Shown: positions 29,644 through 38,442 of the stretch, one piece after another
Layout: every line of letters begins with the position of its first letter
Position numbering within the stretch: position 1 is the stretch's first letter
Assembly: GCA_004558145.1 (NCBI GenBank)
Contig: SFDQ01000007.1
Location: 32,394 to 96,393, forward strand
Source of the DNA: Oscillospiraceae bacterium
Lineage (GTDB): Bacteria; Bacillota_A; Clostridia; Oscillospirales; Ruminococcaceae
Direction: 5' to 3'
DNA: 64,000 nt
Notes under the pieces: model-generated
Seen by the model: the letters and a program-made list of their open reading frames with translations, nothing else
What the model was told of the DNA's origin: nothing
Databases searched by the model: none
Made by a program: the position numbers and the translations under genes

Positions 29644-31246
29644 ATGCGTTCTGATGGCCCAGGGCCGCGGCAACGAAGTTGCGGAAGATGGGCTGGGGTT
29701 TATCGGGCCGGCTCTTGAACTCCGGGTGGTACTGCACGCCCACGAAGAAGGGGTGGCCGGGCAGTTCCATGGCCTCCACCAGCCGCCCGTCGGGCGAGAG
29801 GCCGCTGAACACCACGCCCGCCTCGCTCAAAGCGGCGCGGAAGTCATTGCTCACCTCATAGCGGTGGCGGTGGCGCTCGCTGATCATGCTCTGGCCGTAG
29901 ATGCGGTGGAGCAGGGTGCCGGGCTGCACTGCGCAGGGGTAGGCCCCCAGCCGCATGGTGCCGCCCTTGGGCAGATTGCCCTGCTGGTCGGGCATGAGGT
30001 CGATGACGCAGGCGTCGCCTTCGGGGTCGAACTCACGGGAGTTGGCACAGGGCAGGTTCGCCAAGGCACGGGCAGCGTCGATGACCGCGATCTGCATGCC
30101 GAGGCAGATGCCGAAATAGGGCACCTTGTTCCGGCGGGCCCAGTCCGCCGCCAGCACCATGCCCTCGATGCCCCGCTTGCCAAAGCCGCCGGGCACCAGC
30201 ACGCCGTCCGCCTTTGCCAGGCGCGCGTCCACCGTCTCGGGAGTGAGGGATTCCGAGTCCACCCAGTCCAGCGTCACGGCGGCGTTGTTGGCATAGCCCG
30301 CGTGGTTCAGCGCTTCTACCACCGAGAGGTATGCGTCGTGCAATTCCACATACTTGCCCACGATGGCGATGTTCACCTTTCTTTCCAGGCTGCCGATGCG
30401 TCGGCAGAGGGCCGACCACTCGGTGAGGTCGGGCTCCCTGGTCTCAAATCCCAGCCGCTTGCAGACAAGATCGTCCAGCCCGGCGGCGTGGAGCATCAGC
30501 GGCACCTCATAGAGGCTGCCAAGGGTGCGGTTTTCGATGACGCAGTCCGGCTCCACGTTGCAGAAAGCCGCCAGCTTTTGCAGGATGCCCTCTTCCAGCG
30601 GCTCGTCGCACCGGGCGATGATGACGTCCGGCATGATGCCCATGCTCTGCAGCTCCCGCACCGAGTGCTGGGCGGGCTTTGTCTTGTGCTCGCCGGAGCA
30701 CTTGAGCCAGGGCACCAGCACCACATGGAGGAACATGCAGTTCTCCCGCCCTTTTTCCCGGCTGATCTGGCGCAGCGCCTCCAAAAAGGGCTGGCTCTCG
30801 ATGTCGCCGATGGTGCCGCCGATCTCGGTGATGACCACATCCGCGCCGGTGTAGTCGCCCAGGCCGTAGACGAACTGCTTGATCTCCCCGGTGATGTGGG
30901 GGATGGTCTGCACCGTGCGGCCCAGATACTCCCCCGCCCGCTCCTTGTGCAGCACGTTCCAGTAGACCCGGCCGCTGGTGAGATTGGACAGCTTGTTCAG
31001 GTCCTCGTCGATGAACCGCTCATAGTGGCCCAGGTCCAGGTCGGTCTCCACGCCGTCCTCGGTGACGAACACCTCACCGTGCTGATACGGGCTCATGGTG
31101 CCGGGGTCCACGTTGATGTAGGGGTCCAGCTTCTGGGCGGCCACCTTGAGGCCCCGCTGTTTCAGCAGCCGGCCAAGGCTGGCCGCGCTGATGCCCTTGC
31201 CCAGGCCGGACACCACGCCACCGGTGACGAAAATATGCTTTGCCAT
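29642..31246 (-). CDS. pyrG: CTP synthase
   Basis: A 534-residue enzyme, normal length. The N-terminal synthetase domain starts MAKHIFVTGGVVSGLGKG with the ATP/UTP P-loop; the C-terminal glutamine amidotransferase has GICLGMQ with the nucleophile Cys and the terminal GVQYHPEFKSRP. It aminates UTP to CTP with glutamine nitrogen. ATG 31246 follows AGAGGTGG. It has its own consensus promoter with a terminator in the leader. Confidence 0.97.
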   Translation of the reverse strand: MAKHIFVTGGVVSGLGKGISAASLGRLLKQRGLKVAAQKLDPYINVDPGTMSPYQHGEVFVTEDGVETDLDLGHYERFIDEDLNKLSNLTSGRVYWNVLHKERAGEYLGRTVQTIPHITGEIKQFVYGLGDYTGADVVITEIGGTIGDIESQPFLEALRQISREKGRENCMFLHVVLVPWLKCSGEHKTKPAQHSVRELQSMGIMPDVIIARCDEPLEEGILQKLAAFCNVEPDCVIENRTLGSLYEVPLMLHAAGLDDLVCKRLGFETREPDLTEWSALCRRIGSLERKVNIAIVGKYVELHDAYLSVVEALNHAGYANNAAVTLDWVDSESLTPETVDARLAKADGVLVPGGFGKRGIEGMVLAADWARRNKVPYFGICLGMQIAVIDAARALANLPCANSREFDPEGDACVIDLMPDQQGNLPKGGTMRLGAYPCAVQPGTLLHRIYGQSMISERHRHRYEVSNDFRAALSEAGVVFSGLSPDGRLVEAMELPGHPFFVGVQYHPEFKSRPDKPQPIFRNFVAAALGHQNA

Positions 31247-31279
31247 AGAAAATTCCACCTCTGCTCCCTGCGCTTTTGC

Positions 31280-31335
31280 AAAAAAAGAGAGGGCGTCCAT
31301 CACCCCGCCGAAAACGACGGAGCGATGGACGCCCT
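31280..31335 (-). terminator. Leader terminator (attenuator) of pyrG
   Basis: Twelve-base arms AGGGCGTCCATC and GATGGACGCCCT (31290-31301 with 31324-31335) with an inner CCG/CGG stem, then a run of T on the minus strand. It begins about 15 bases after the predicted start site. Confidence 0.88.
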
Positions 31336-31352
31336 TGTCCTAACGAAGAGTC

Positions 31353-31381
31353 ATTATAAGCCCGGCGCGGGGGTTTGTCAA
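31353..31381 (-). promoter_or_regulatory. Consensus promoter of pyrG
   Basis: On the minus strand: perfect -35 TTGACA (31376-31381), 17-base spacer, perfect -10 TATAAT (31353-31358). The start region is not the run of G known from Bacillus pyrG. Confidence 0.9.
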
Positions 31382-31388
31382 CGGGAAA

Positions 31389-33488
31389 TCACACGGAGAA
31401 CAGCAGTTCGCTGTAATCGGGGTAGGGCAGCGCACCAGCGGGCAGATAGACTTCGGCGGCATCTGCCAGACTGCGCACCTCATCCATGGCGGGCAGCACC
31501 TCGTCGTGATAGAACCAGGCGGCTTCCTGCCCGTCGCCCAGGGTCTCGGCTTTGGCCAGCGCCTCTTCCAGCTTGCTCTGGGCGGCGTCGATCTTGCCGT
31601 AGCTTGCGGCCAGCTGTTCCAGCCGGGTTTGCAGCGCCGCGCAGGAGGCGGCGGGAGCCGCCGCCTTGCAGCCGTTGATGGAAGCGGCAAGGTGGTCCAT
31701 GGAATCCAGCACCGCGGGCAGGAACTGACCGCGCACCATCATGCCCATGGTCTTTGCCTCCACGTGCAGGGTCTTGCAGTAGTTCTCCAGCAGGATGGCG
31801 TAGCGGGAGCGCACCTCGCCCTCGGTGAAGATGTGGTGGGTGGTGAACAGGCGGATGTTCTTTTCCGCCACCATGCAGGGCAGGGCCTCCGGGGTGGAGC
31901 GCAGGTTGTAAAGTCCCCTTCTTTCCGCCTCGGCCACCCACTCGTCGGTGTAGCCGTTGCCGTTGAAGATGACCTTCTTGTGCTTTTTGATGGCGCGCTT
32001 GACCAGCTCGTGCACGGCGGCGTCCATCCCGTCGGGGGCGGCGTCCTTCAGCTCGTCATAAAACTCCCGCAGGGCCTGGGCCACGGCAGTGTTCAGCACC
32101 ACGTTGGGGCCGGACACCGACAGAGACGAACCGGGCATGCGGAACTCGAACTTGTTGCCGGTGAAGGCGAAGGGGCTGGTACGGTTGCGGTCGGTGGTGT
32201 CCTTGAAGAACTGGGGGATGACCGACGTGCCCATCTGCATGGCCACCTTCTCCTGCTTGCCGAAATACTCGTCGTTCTCGATGGATTTCAGCACGGCGGT
32301 GAGCTCGTCGCCCAGGAACACCGACACGATGGCCGGCGGCGCTTCGTTGGCGCCCAGACGGTGGTCGTTGCCGGCGGTGGCCACCGACACCCGCAGAAGG
32401 TCGGCGTACTCGTCCACCGCCTTGATGACCGCCATCAGAAACACCAGGAACTTGGTGTTTTCGGCGGGGGTGCGGCCGGGATAGAGCAGGTTCGCTCCGG
32501 TGTTGGTGATGAGGGACCAGTTGTTGTGCTTGCCGGAGCCGTTGATGCCCTCGAAGGGCTTTTCGTGAAGCAGGCAGGCCAGGCCGTGGCGGTCGGCCAC
32601 CAGCTTCATCATCTCCATGGTCAGCTGGTTGTGGTCCACGGCGATGTTTGCGGTGTCGTACACCGGGGCCAGCTCGTGCTGGGCGGGGGCCACCTCGTTG
32701 TGCTTGGTTTTGGCGGGCACCCCCAGCTTCCACAGCTCCTCGTCCAGGTCGTGCATGAAGGCCGCCACCCGGGGACGCAGCGCGCCGAAGTAGTGGTCCT
32801 CCATCTCCTGCCCCTTCGGCGCGGGCGCGCCCAGCAGGGTGCGGCCCGTGAACACAAGGTCTTTGCGCTTTTCAAAGAGGGCCTTATCCACCAGGAAATA
32901 CTCCTGCTCCGGGCCGATGGTGGTGGACACGCTGGTCACCGCCTCGTCCCCCAGCAGGTGCAGGATGCGCACCGCCTCATGGCTCAAGGTCTCCATCGAG
33001 CGCAGGAGGGGGGTCTTTTTGTCCAGCGCCTCGCCGCTGTAAGAGCAGAAGGCGGTGGGGATGTAAAGGGTGCCGTCCTTGATGAAGGCGGGGCTTGTGG
33101 GGTCCCAGGCGGTGTAGCCCCGGGCCTCGAAGGTGGCGCGCAGGCCGCCGGAGGGGAAGCTGGACGCATCCGGCTCGCCCTTGATGAGCTCCTTGCCGGA
33201 AAAATCCATGATGACCTCGCCGTTCCCCACCGGGGAGATGAAGCTGTCATGCTTTTCGGCGGTGAAGCCGGTCATGGGCTGGAACCAGTGGGTGAAATGG
33301 GTGGCGCCGTGCTCCACGGCCCACTCCTTCATGGCCACCGCCACCGCGTTGGCCACGCTGCGCTCCAGCGGCAGGTTCTCGTCGATGGTCCTGCGCAGGG
33401 CTTTGTAAACGTCCTTGGGCAGCTTTTCCCGCATGACGCGGTCGCCAAACACCAGACTGCCGTACAGTTCAGGCACATTCTTCGTCAT
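31389..33488 (-). CDS. glnN: Glutamine synthetase type III
   Basis: A 699-residue type III glutamine synthetase, the usual size of this class of Bacteroides, Clostridia and cyanobacteria. Marks are THWFQPMTG, GPEQEYFLVD, KTKHNEVAPAQHELAPVYD, INGSGKHNNWSL and AGNDHRLGANEAPPAI. It makes glutamine and forms double-ring dodecamers. ATG 33488 follows AAAGGAGAG. It is divergent from gltB, and its leader carries a terminator directly after the promoter. A second glutamine synthetase (type I) is encoded 3.2 kb downstream, so the two probably serve different nitrogen states. Confidence 0.96.
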   Translation of the reverse strand: MTKNVPELYGSLVFGDRVMREKLPKDVYKALRRTIDENLPLERSVANAVAVAMKEWAVEHGATHFTHWFQPMTGFTAEKHDSFISPVGNGEVIMDFSGKELIKGEPDASSFPSGGLRATFEARGYTAWDPTSPAFIKDGTLYIPTAFCSYSGEALDKKTPLLRSMETLSHEAVRILHLLGDEAVTSVSTTIGPEQEYFLVDKALFEKRKDLVFTGRTLLGAPAPKGQEMEDHYFGALRPRVAAFMHDLDEELWKLGVPAKTKHNEVAPAQHELAPVYDTANIAVDHNQLTMEMMKLVADRHGLACLLHEKPFEGINGSGKHNNWSLITNTGANLLYPGRTPAENTKFLVFLMAVIKAVDEYADLLRVSVATAGNDHRLGANEAPPAIVSVFLGDELTAVLKSIENDEYFGKQEKVAMQMGTSVIPQFFKDTTDRNRTSPFAFTGNKFEFRMPGSSLSVSGPNVVLNTAVAQALREFYDELKDAAPDGMDAAVHELVKRAIKKHKKVIFNGNGYTDEWVAEAERRGLYNLRSTPEALPCMVAEKNIRLFTTHHIFTEGEVRSRYAILLENYCKTLHVEAKTMGMMVRGQFLPAVLDSMDHLAASINGCKAAAPAASCAALQTRLEQLAASYGKIDAAQSKLEEALAKAETLGDGQEAAWFYHDEVLPAMDEVRSLADAAEVYLPAGALPYPDYSELLFSV

Positions 33489-33526
33489 ATAACAGCTCTC
33501 CTTTCCCCTTTTGCGCCTTAAGGCAC

Positions 33527-33569
33527 AAAAAAGCGGCGCTCCCGGATGAAGCTTCATCCGAAAGCGCCG
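33527..33569 (-). terminator. Leader terminator (attenuator) of glnN
   Basis: GGCGCT/AGCGCC arms enclosing the perfect hairpin CGGATGAAG-CTTCATCCG, followed by TTTTTT on the minus strand. Confidence 0.88.
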
Positions 33570-33587
33570 TTGCTTTCTATGGGTGCA

Positions 33588-33615
33588 ATTGTACTCGTTT
33601 TTTCCGCCTTGTCAA
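33588..33615 (-). promoter_or_regulatory. Promoter of glnN
   Basis: On the minus strand: -35 TTGACA (33610-33615), 16-base spacer, -10 TACAAT (33588-33593). Confidence 0.85.
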
Positions 33616-33774
33616 CACCTTTTTTGCCGCCTGCAGCGCCTTCGCCCCTGCCTGCCGTGCCGCCTTTTGCCCGGCTTTAATGTATTTTTTACCGCTTTAG
33701 TGCGGCAAATCGCTAAAACAGCCCGGCTTTTGCGCCCGGAATTTTTCACAAAACGCCGATTCTTGCAAAACCGC
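33616..33774. other. Middle of the glnN-gltB intergenic region
   Basis: The 404-base gap between glnN and gltB holds two divergent promoters with their leaders at the ends. In the middle I see a direct repeat ACCGCTTTA (33691-33699 and 33770-33778) and a short CCGC-GCGG hairpin, but no gene. Confidence 0.4.
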
Positions 33775-33804
33775 TTTACAAACCCGGGGCCCCGGGCGTA
33801 TCAT
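33775..33804 (+). promoter_or_regulatory. Promoter of gltB with a palindrome in its spacer
   Basis: -35 TTTACA (33775-33780), 18-base spacer, -10 TATCAT (33799-33804). The spacer holds the perfect palindrome CCCGGGGCCCCGGG (33783-33796), a candidate operator. Confidence 0.65.
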
Positions 33805-33812
33805 AAAACACG

Positions 33813-33867
33813 ACAAAGGCGTCAAAGCTCCCTGCAAGAGGGGGTTTTGACGCCTTTGTCTTTTTTT
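33813..33867 (+). terminator. Leader terminator (attenuator) of gltB
   Basis: ACAAAGGCGTCAAA pairs with TTTTGACGCCTTTGT (33813-33826 with 33845-33859), then C and seven T. It starts within about ten bases of the predicted transcript start. Confidence 0.9.
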
Positions 33868-33892
33868 ATTTCGCAAATCGGGAGGTACCGCC

Positions 33893-36800
33893 ATGAAAAC
33901 ACCCGGCAGCCAGGGCCTTTACTGCCCGCAATTCGAGCACGACAACTGCGGCATCGGCGCCGTTGTGGATATTCACGGCCGCAAAAGCCACCAGACGGTG
34001 GCGGACGCGCTGACCATCGTGGAGCATCTGGAGCACCGCGCGGGCAAGGACGCCGAGGGCAAGACCGGCGACGGCGTGGGCATCCTCACCCAGGTGCCCC
34101 ACAAATTCTTCTGCAAGGTGTGCGCCGGGCTGGGCATTTCCATCGGCGGCGAGCGGGAATACGGCGTGGGCATGTTCTTTCTGCCCCAGAACGAGCTGGC
34201 CCGCCGTCAGGCTCAGAAGATGTTCGAGGTCATTGTGGAAAAAGAAGGCCTGGAATTTCTGGGCTGGCGGATGGTGCCGGTGCGGCCCGCGGTGCTGGGC
34301 CACCGGGCGCGGGACTGCATGCCGGTGATCTGCCAGGGCTTTGTGAAAAAACCGGAGGACGTGCCCGCGGGCCTTGCCTTTGATCGCAGGCTCTACATCG
34401 TGCGGCGGGTCTTTGAGCAGAGCAACGAGGGCAGCTATGTGGTGAGCCTTTCCAGCCGGACCATCGTCTACAAAGGCATGTTCCTGGTGGGGCAGCTGCG
34501 CACCTTCTTTGACGATTTGCGGGACGAGGACTATGAGTCCGCCATTGCCATCGTGCACTCCCGCTTTTCCACCAACACCGATCCCAGCTGGGAGCGGGCC
34601 CACCCCAACCGCTTCATCGTGCACAACGGCGAGATCAACACCATCCGGGGCAACGCCGACAAGATGCTGGCCCGGGAGGAGACCATGAGCGCCCCCGCCT
34701 TCAGCGCCGACGACATCTCCCGGGTGCTGCCGGTGGTGGACACCACCGGCTCCGACTCCGCCATGCTGGACAACACCCTGGAATTTCTGGTGATGAGCGG
34801 CATGGACCTGCCGCTGGCGGTGATGGTGGCCATCCCCGAGCCCTGGAGCCACAACGACACCATCAGCCAGCGGCGGCGGGATTTTTACCAGTATTACGCC
34901 ACCATGATGGAGCCCTGGGACGGCCCGGCCTCCATCCTGTTCAGCGACGGCGACGTGATGGGCGCGGTGCTGGACCGCAACGGCCTGCGCCCCAGCCGCT
35001 ATGTCATCACCGACGACGGACGGCTCATCCTCTCCTCCGAAGTGGGCGTGCTGGAGCTGAACGAGGAGCACATCCTCAAAAAGGAGCGGCTGCATCCGGG
35101 CAAGATGCTGCTGGTGGACCTTGCCAAAGGCGCGGTGCTCAGCGACGACGAGGTGAAGGAGCGCTACGCCGGAAGAGAGCCCTACGGCGAGTGGCTGGAC
35201 TCGAACCTTCTGCACCTGAGCGACCTGCACGTGCCCAATCAGAAGGTGCCCGCCCTCACCAGCGAGGAATGCGCCCGGCTGCAAAAGGCCTTCGGCTACA
35301 CCTGGGAGGAATACCGGGATTCGGTGTGCTCCATGGCCCTGAACGGCACCGAGCCCATCGGCGCCATGGGCGCGGACACGCCGCTGGCGGTGCTCTCGGG
35401 GCAGTATCAGCCGCTGTTCAACTATTTCCGGCAGATGTTCGCCCAGGTGACCAATCCCCCCATCGACGCGCTGCGGGAAAAAATCGTCACCTCCACCGCG
35501 GTGTACGCGGGCAAGAACGGCAATCTTTTGCAGGAGAGCGCCGACAACTGCCATGTGCTGAAGATCGAGAACCCCATCCTCAGCGACCTGGACCTTTTGA
35601 AGATAAAGGCCATGGACCGCCCCGGCTTCAAGGTGGCGGTGGTGCCCATCCTGTTCTACAAATCCACCCCCATGGACCGGGTGCTGGAACACCTGTTCGT
35701 GGCGGTGGACAAGGCCTACCGGGAGGGGGCCAACATCCTCATCCTCACCGACCGGGGCGTGGACGAGAACCATGTGGCCATCCCCTCTCTGCTGGCGGTG
35801 TCCGCCGTGCACAAGCATCTGGTCAAGACCAAGAAGTGCACGGCGCTGTCCCTCATTCTGGAATCCGGCGAGCCCCGGGAAGTGCATCACTTCGCCACCC
35901 TGCTGGGCTACGGCGCCTGCGCGGTGAACCCCTATCTGGCCCACGCCTCGCTGGCTCAGCTGGTGCAGGACGGCCTTTTGAACAAGGACTACTACGCCGC
36001 CGTGGCCGATTACGACAACGCGGTGCTGCAGGGCATCGTGAAAATTGCCTCCAAGATGGGCATTTCCACCCTGCAAAGCTATCAGGGCAGCCAGATCTTT
36101 GAGGCCATGGGCATCAGCCAGGAGGTCATCGACGCCTATTTCACCGGCACCGTGAGCCGCATTGGCGGCATCACCCTGGCGGACATCGCCGCCCAGACCG
36201 ACGCCCAGCACTCCCGGGCGTTCGACCCGCTGGGCCTTGCCACCGACCTGAGCCTGCCCTCCCTGGGGCGGCACAAGCTGCGCAGCCAGGGCGAAGTGCA
36301 CCGCTATTCCCCCCAGGTCATCCACCTTTTGCAGCAGGCCGCCCGCACCGGCGACTATGCGCTGTTCCAGCGCTACACCGAAGCCGCGGACGCCGAGCGC
36401 AGCGGCCTTGTGCGCAGTCTGCTGGATTTCAACTGGCCCGCCGAAGGGGTGCCTTTGGAGGAAGTGGAGAGCGAGGAGGCCATCCTGCGCCGCTTCAAGA
36501 CCGGGGCCATGTCCTACGGCTCCATCTCCCAGGAGGCCCACGAGGCCCTGGCGCTGGCCATGAACCGGCTGGGGGGCAAGTCCAACAGCGGCGAGGGCGG
36601 CGAGAGCGACGAGCGCCTTGCCAGCGCCGGCACTGCCGACGACCGCTCCAGCGCCATCAAGCAGGTGGCCAGCGGACGCTTCGGCGTGACCAGCCGCTAC
36701 CTTGTGAGTGCGAAGGAAATTCAAATCAAGATGGCCCAGGGCGCAAAGCCCGGCGAGGGCGGGCACCTGCCCGCCGCCAAGGTCTATCCCTGGGTGGCAA

Positions 36801-38428
36801 AGACCCGCCACTCCACCCCGGGCGTGAGCCTCATCAGCCCCCCGCCCCACCACGACATCTACTCCATCGAGGACCTGGCCCAGCTCATCTATGACCTGAA
36901 GAGCGCCAACGACCAAGCCTGCATCTCGGTAAAGCTGGTGAGCGAGGCGGGCGTGGGCACCGTGGCCGCCGGCGTGGCCAAGGCCGGGGCCCAGGTCATC
37001 CTCATCTCCGGCTGCGACGGCGGCACCGGCGCGGCCCCCATCAGTTCCATCCACAACGCGGGCCTGCCCTGGGAGCTGGGCCTTGCCGAGACCCACCAGA
37101 CCCTGCTGCGCTCGGGGCTGCGCCGCCGGGTGCGGCTGGAGACCGACGGCAAGCTGATGACCGGGCGGGACGTGGCCATCGCGGCGCTGCTGGGGGCGGA
37201 GGAATTCGGCTTTGCCACCGCCCCGCTGGTGACCCTGGGCTGCACCATGATGCGGGTGTGCAATCTGGACACCTGCCCCATGGGCATCGCCACCCAGAAC
37301 CCCGAACTGCGTAAGCGCTTTTGCGGCAAGCCGGAATACGTGGAGAACTTCATGCGCTTCATCGCCCGGCAGCTGCGTGAGTATATGGCAAGGCTGGGCG
37401 TGCGCACCGTGAACGAGATGGTGGGCCGCACCGACCTGCTGCGCCAGACCCACGGGGCAGGCCGCGGGGCAAACGTGGACCTGAGCCGGGTGCTGGCACG
37501 GGGCGGCGCAGAGAGCAGCCGCGCCGTGTTCGACCCCGCCGAGGTCTATGACTTCGGCCTTGAAAAGACGCTGGACCGGGCCCTCATGGCAAAGGAGCCG
37601 GTGCGCCGCGCCCTGGCGGAAGGCGTGCCCTGCCGCATGAGCGTGGAGGTGAAGAACACCGACCGGGCCTTTGGCGCGCTGCTGGGAGCCGAGATCACCC
37701 GCCACAGCCCCGATGGCTGGGCGGAGGACGCCCTCATCCTGGACTGCGCCGGCGCGGGCGGCCAGAGCTTTGGGGCGTTTTTGCCCAAGGGCCTCACCCT
37801 GGCCCTCACCGGCGAGGGCAACGACTACTTCGGCAAAGGGCTTTCCGGCGGCAAGCTGGTGCTGCGGCCGGACGAAAAAGCCCGCTACGCCGCCGAGGAG
37901 AACATCATCGTGGGCAATGTGGCGCTCTACGGCGCCACCTCCGGCCAAGCCTACATCAACGGCATGGCGGGCGAGCGCTTCTGCGTGCGCAACTCCGGCG
38001 CGGTGGCCGTGGTGGAGGGCGTGGGCGAACACGGCTGCGAGTATATGACCGGCGGCCGGGTGGTGGTGCTGGGCCCCATCGGCAAGAACTTCGCCGCCGG
38101 CATGAGCGGCGGCGTGGCCTATGTGCTGGACGAGGAGAGCACCCTCTACCGCAACCTGAACAAGGCCATGGTGAGCATGGAAAAGGTGGAGAGCAAGTTC
38201 GACCGGGAGGAGCTTTACCGCCTCATCGACGCTCATGTGCAGCACACCGGCTCGCCCAAGGGCCGGCGCATCCTGGCCGCCTTCGGCGAGTATCTGCCCC
38301 GGTTCAAAAAGATCATTCCCAACGACTACAAGCGGCTGGTCCAGCTCGCCTCCCAGTTCGAGGAGCAGGGCGTGACCCCCGAGCAGGCCCAGATCGAGGC
38401 GTTCTACGCCAGTCTGGCCAAGAAATAA
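33893..38428 (+). CDS. gltB: Glutamate synthase large subunit
   Basis: A 1511-residue protein of normal size. The N-terminal glutaminase begins after a short propeptide with the nucleophile Cys at about residue 19 (DNCGIGAVVD). Then come the central domain, the FMN-binding synthase domain (KPGEGGHLPAAKV, HHDIYSIEDLAQLI, GCDGGTGAAP), the [3Fe-4S] cysteines in MMRVCNLDTCPMGIATQNP, and the C-terminal beta-helix rich in Gly. It turns glutamine plus 2-oxoglutarate into two glutamates. ATG 33893 follows GGGAGG. It is the first gene of gltB-gltD-asnB. Confidence 0.97.
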   Translation: MKTPGSQGLYCPQFEHDNCGIGAVVDIHGRKSHQTVADALTIVEHLEHRAGKDAEGKTGDGVGILTQVPHKFFCKVCAGLGISIGGEREYGVGMFFLPQNELARRQAQKMFEVIVEKEGLEFLGWRMVPVRPAVLGHRARDCMPVICQGFVKKPEDVPAGLAFDRRLYIVRRVFEQSNEGSYVVSLSSRTIVYKGMFLVGQLRTFFDDLRDEDYESAIAIVHSRFSTNTDPSWERAHPNRFIVHNGEINTIRGNADKMLAREETMSAPAFSADDISRVLPVVDTTGSDSAMLDNTLEFLVMSGMDLPLAVMVAIPEPWSHNDTISQRRRDFYQYYATMMEPWDGPASILFSDGDVMGAVLDRNGLRPSRYVITDDGRLILSSEVGVLELNEEHILKKERLHPGKMLLVDLAKGAVLSDDEVKERYAGREPYGEWLDSNLLHLSDLHVPNQKVPALTSEECARLQKAFGYTWEEYRDSVCSMALNGTEPIGAMGADTPLAVLSGQYQPLFNYFRQMFAQVTNPPIDALREKIVTSTAVYAGKNGNLLQESADNCHVLKIENPILSDLDLLKIKAMDRPGFKVAVVPILFYKSTPMDRVLEHLFVAVDKAYREGANILILTDRGVDENHVAIPSLLAVSAVHKHLVKTKKCTALSLILESGEPREVHHFATLLGYGACAVNPYLAHASLAQLVQDGLLNKDYYAAVADYDNAVLQGIVKIASKMGISTLQSYQGSQIFEAMGISQEVIDAYFTGTVSRIGGITLADIAAQTDAQHSRAFDPLGLATDLSLPSLGRHKLRSQGEVHRYSPQVIHLLQQAARTGDYALFQRYTEAADAERSGLVRSLLDFNWPAEGVPLEEVESEEAILRRFKTGAMSYGSISQEAHEALALAMNRLGGKSNSGEGGESDERLASAGTADDRSSAIKQVASGRFGVTSRYLVSAKEIQIKMAQGAKPGEGGHLPAAKVYPWVAKTRHSTPGVSLISPPPHHDIYSIEDLAQLIYDLKSANDQACISVKLVSEAGVGTVAAGVAKAGAQVILISGCDGGTGAAPISSIHNAGLPWELGLAETHQTLLRSGLRRRVRLETDGKLMTGRDVAIAALLGAEEFGFATAPLVTLGCTMMRVCNLDTCPMGIATQNPELRKRFCGKPEYVENFMRFIARQLREYMARLGVRTVNEMVGRTDLLRQTHGAGRGANVDLSRVLARGGAESSRAVFDPAEVYDFGLEKTLDRALMAKEPVRRALAEGVPCRMSVEVKNTDRAFGALLGAEITRHSPDGWAEDALILDCAGAGGQSFGAFLPKGLTLALTGEGNDYFGKGLSGGKLVLRPDEKARYAAEENIIVGNVALYGATSGQAYINGMAGERFCVRNSGAVAVVEGVGEHGCEYMTGGRVVVLGPIGKNFAAGMSGGVAYVLDEESTLYRNLNKAMVSMEKVESKFDREELYRLIDAHVQHTGSPKGRRILAAFGEYLPRFKKIIPNDYKRLVQLASQFEEQGVTPEQAQIEAFYASLAKK

Positions 38429-38442
38429 AAGGAGGATCGGTC

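Noticed and set aside
31280..31381. Bacillus-type pyrG control by repeated G addition at the transcript start
   Set aside because: The predicted start region reads GACTC and has no GGGC start or matching pyrimidine tract in the terminator stem.
33866..38245. A 1459-codon open frame on the minus strand opposite gltB, and similar long antisense frames opposite dnaX, the M56 gene, the ABC exporter and the array
   Set aside because: They lie exactly opposite well-recognised genes, are rich in His, Gln, Ala and Gly as expected for the reverse frame of GC-rich codons, and have no ribosome sites or domains.
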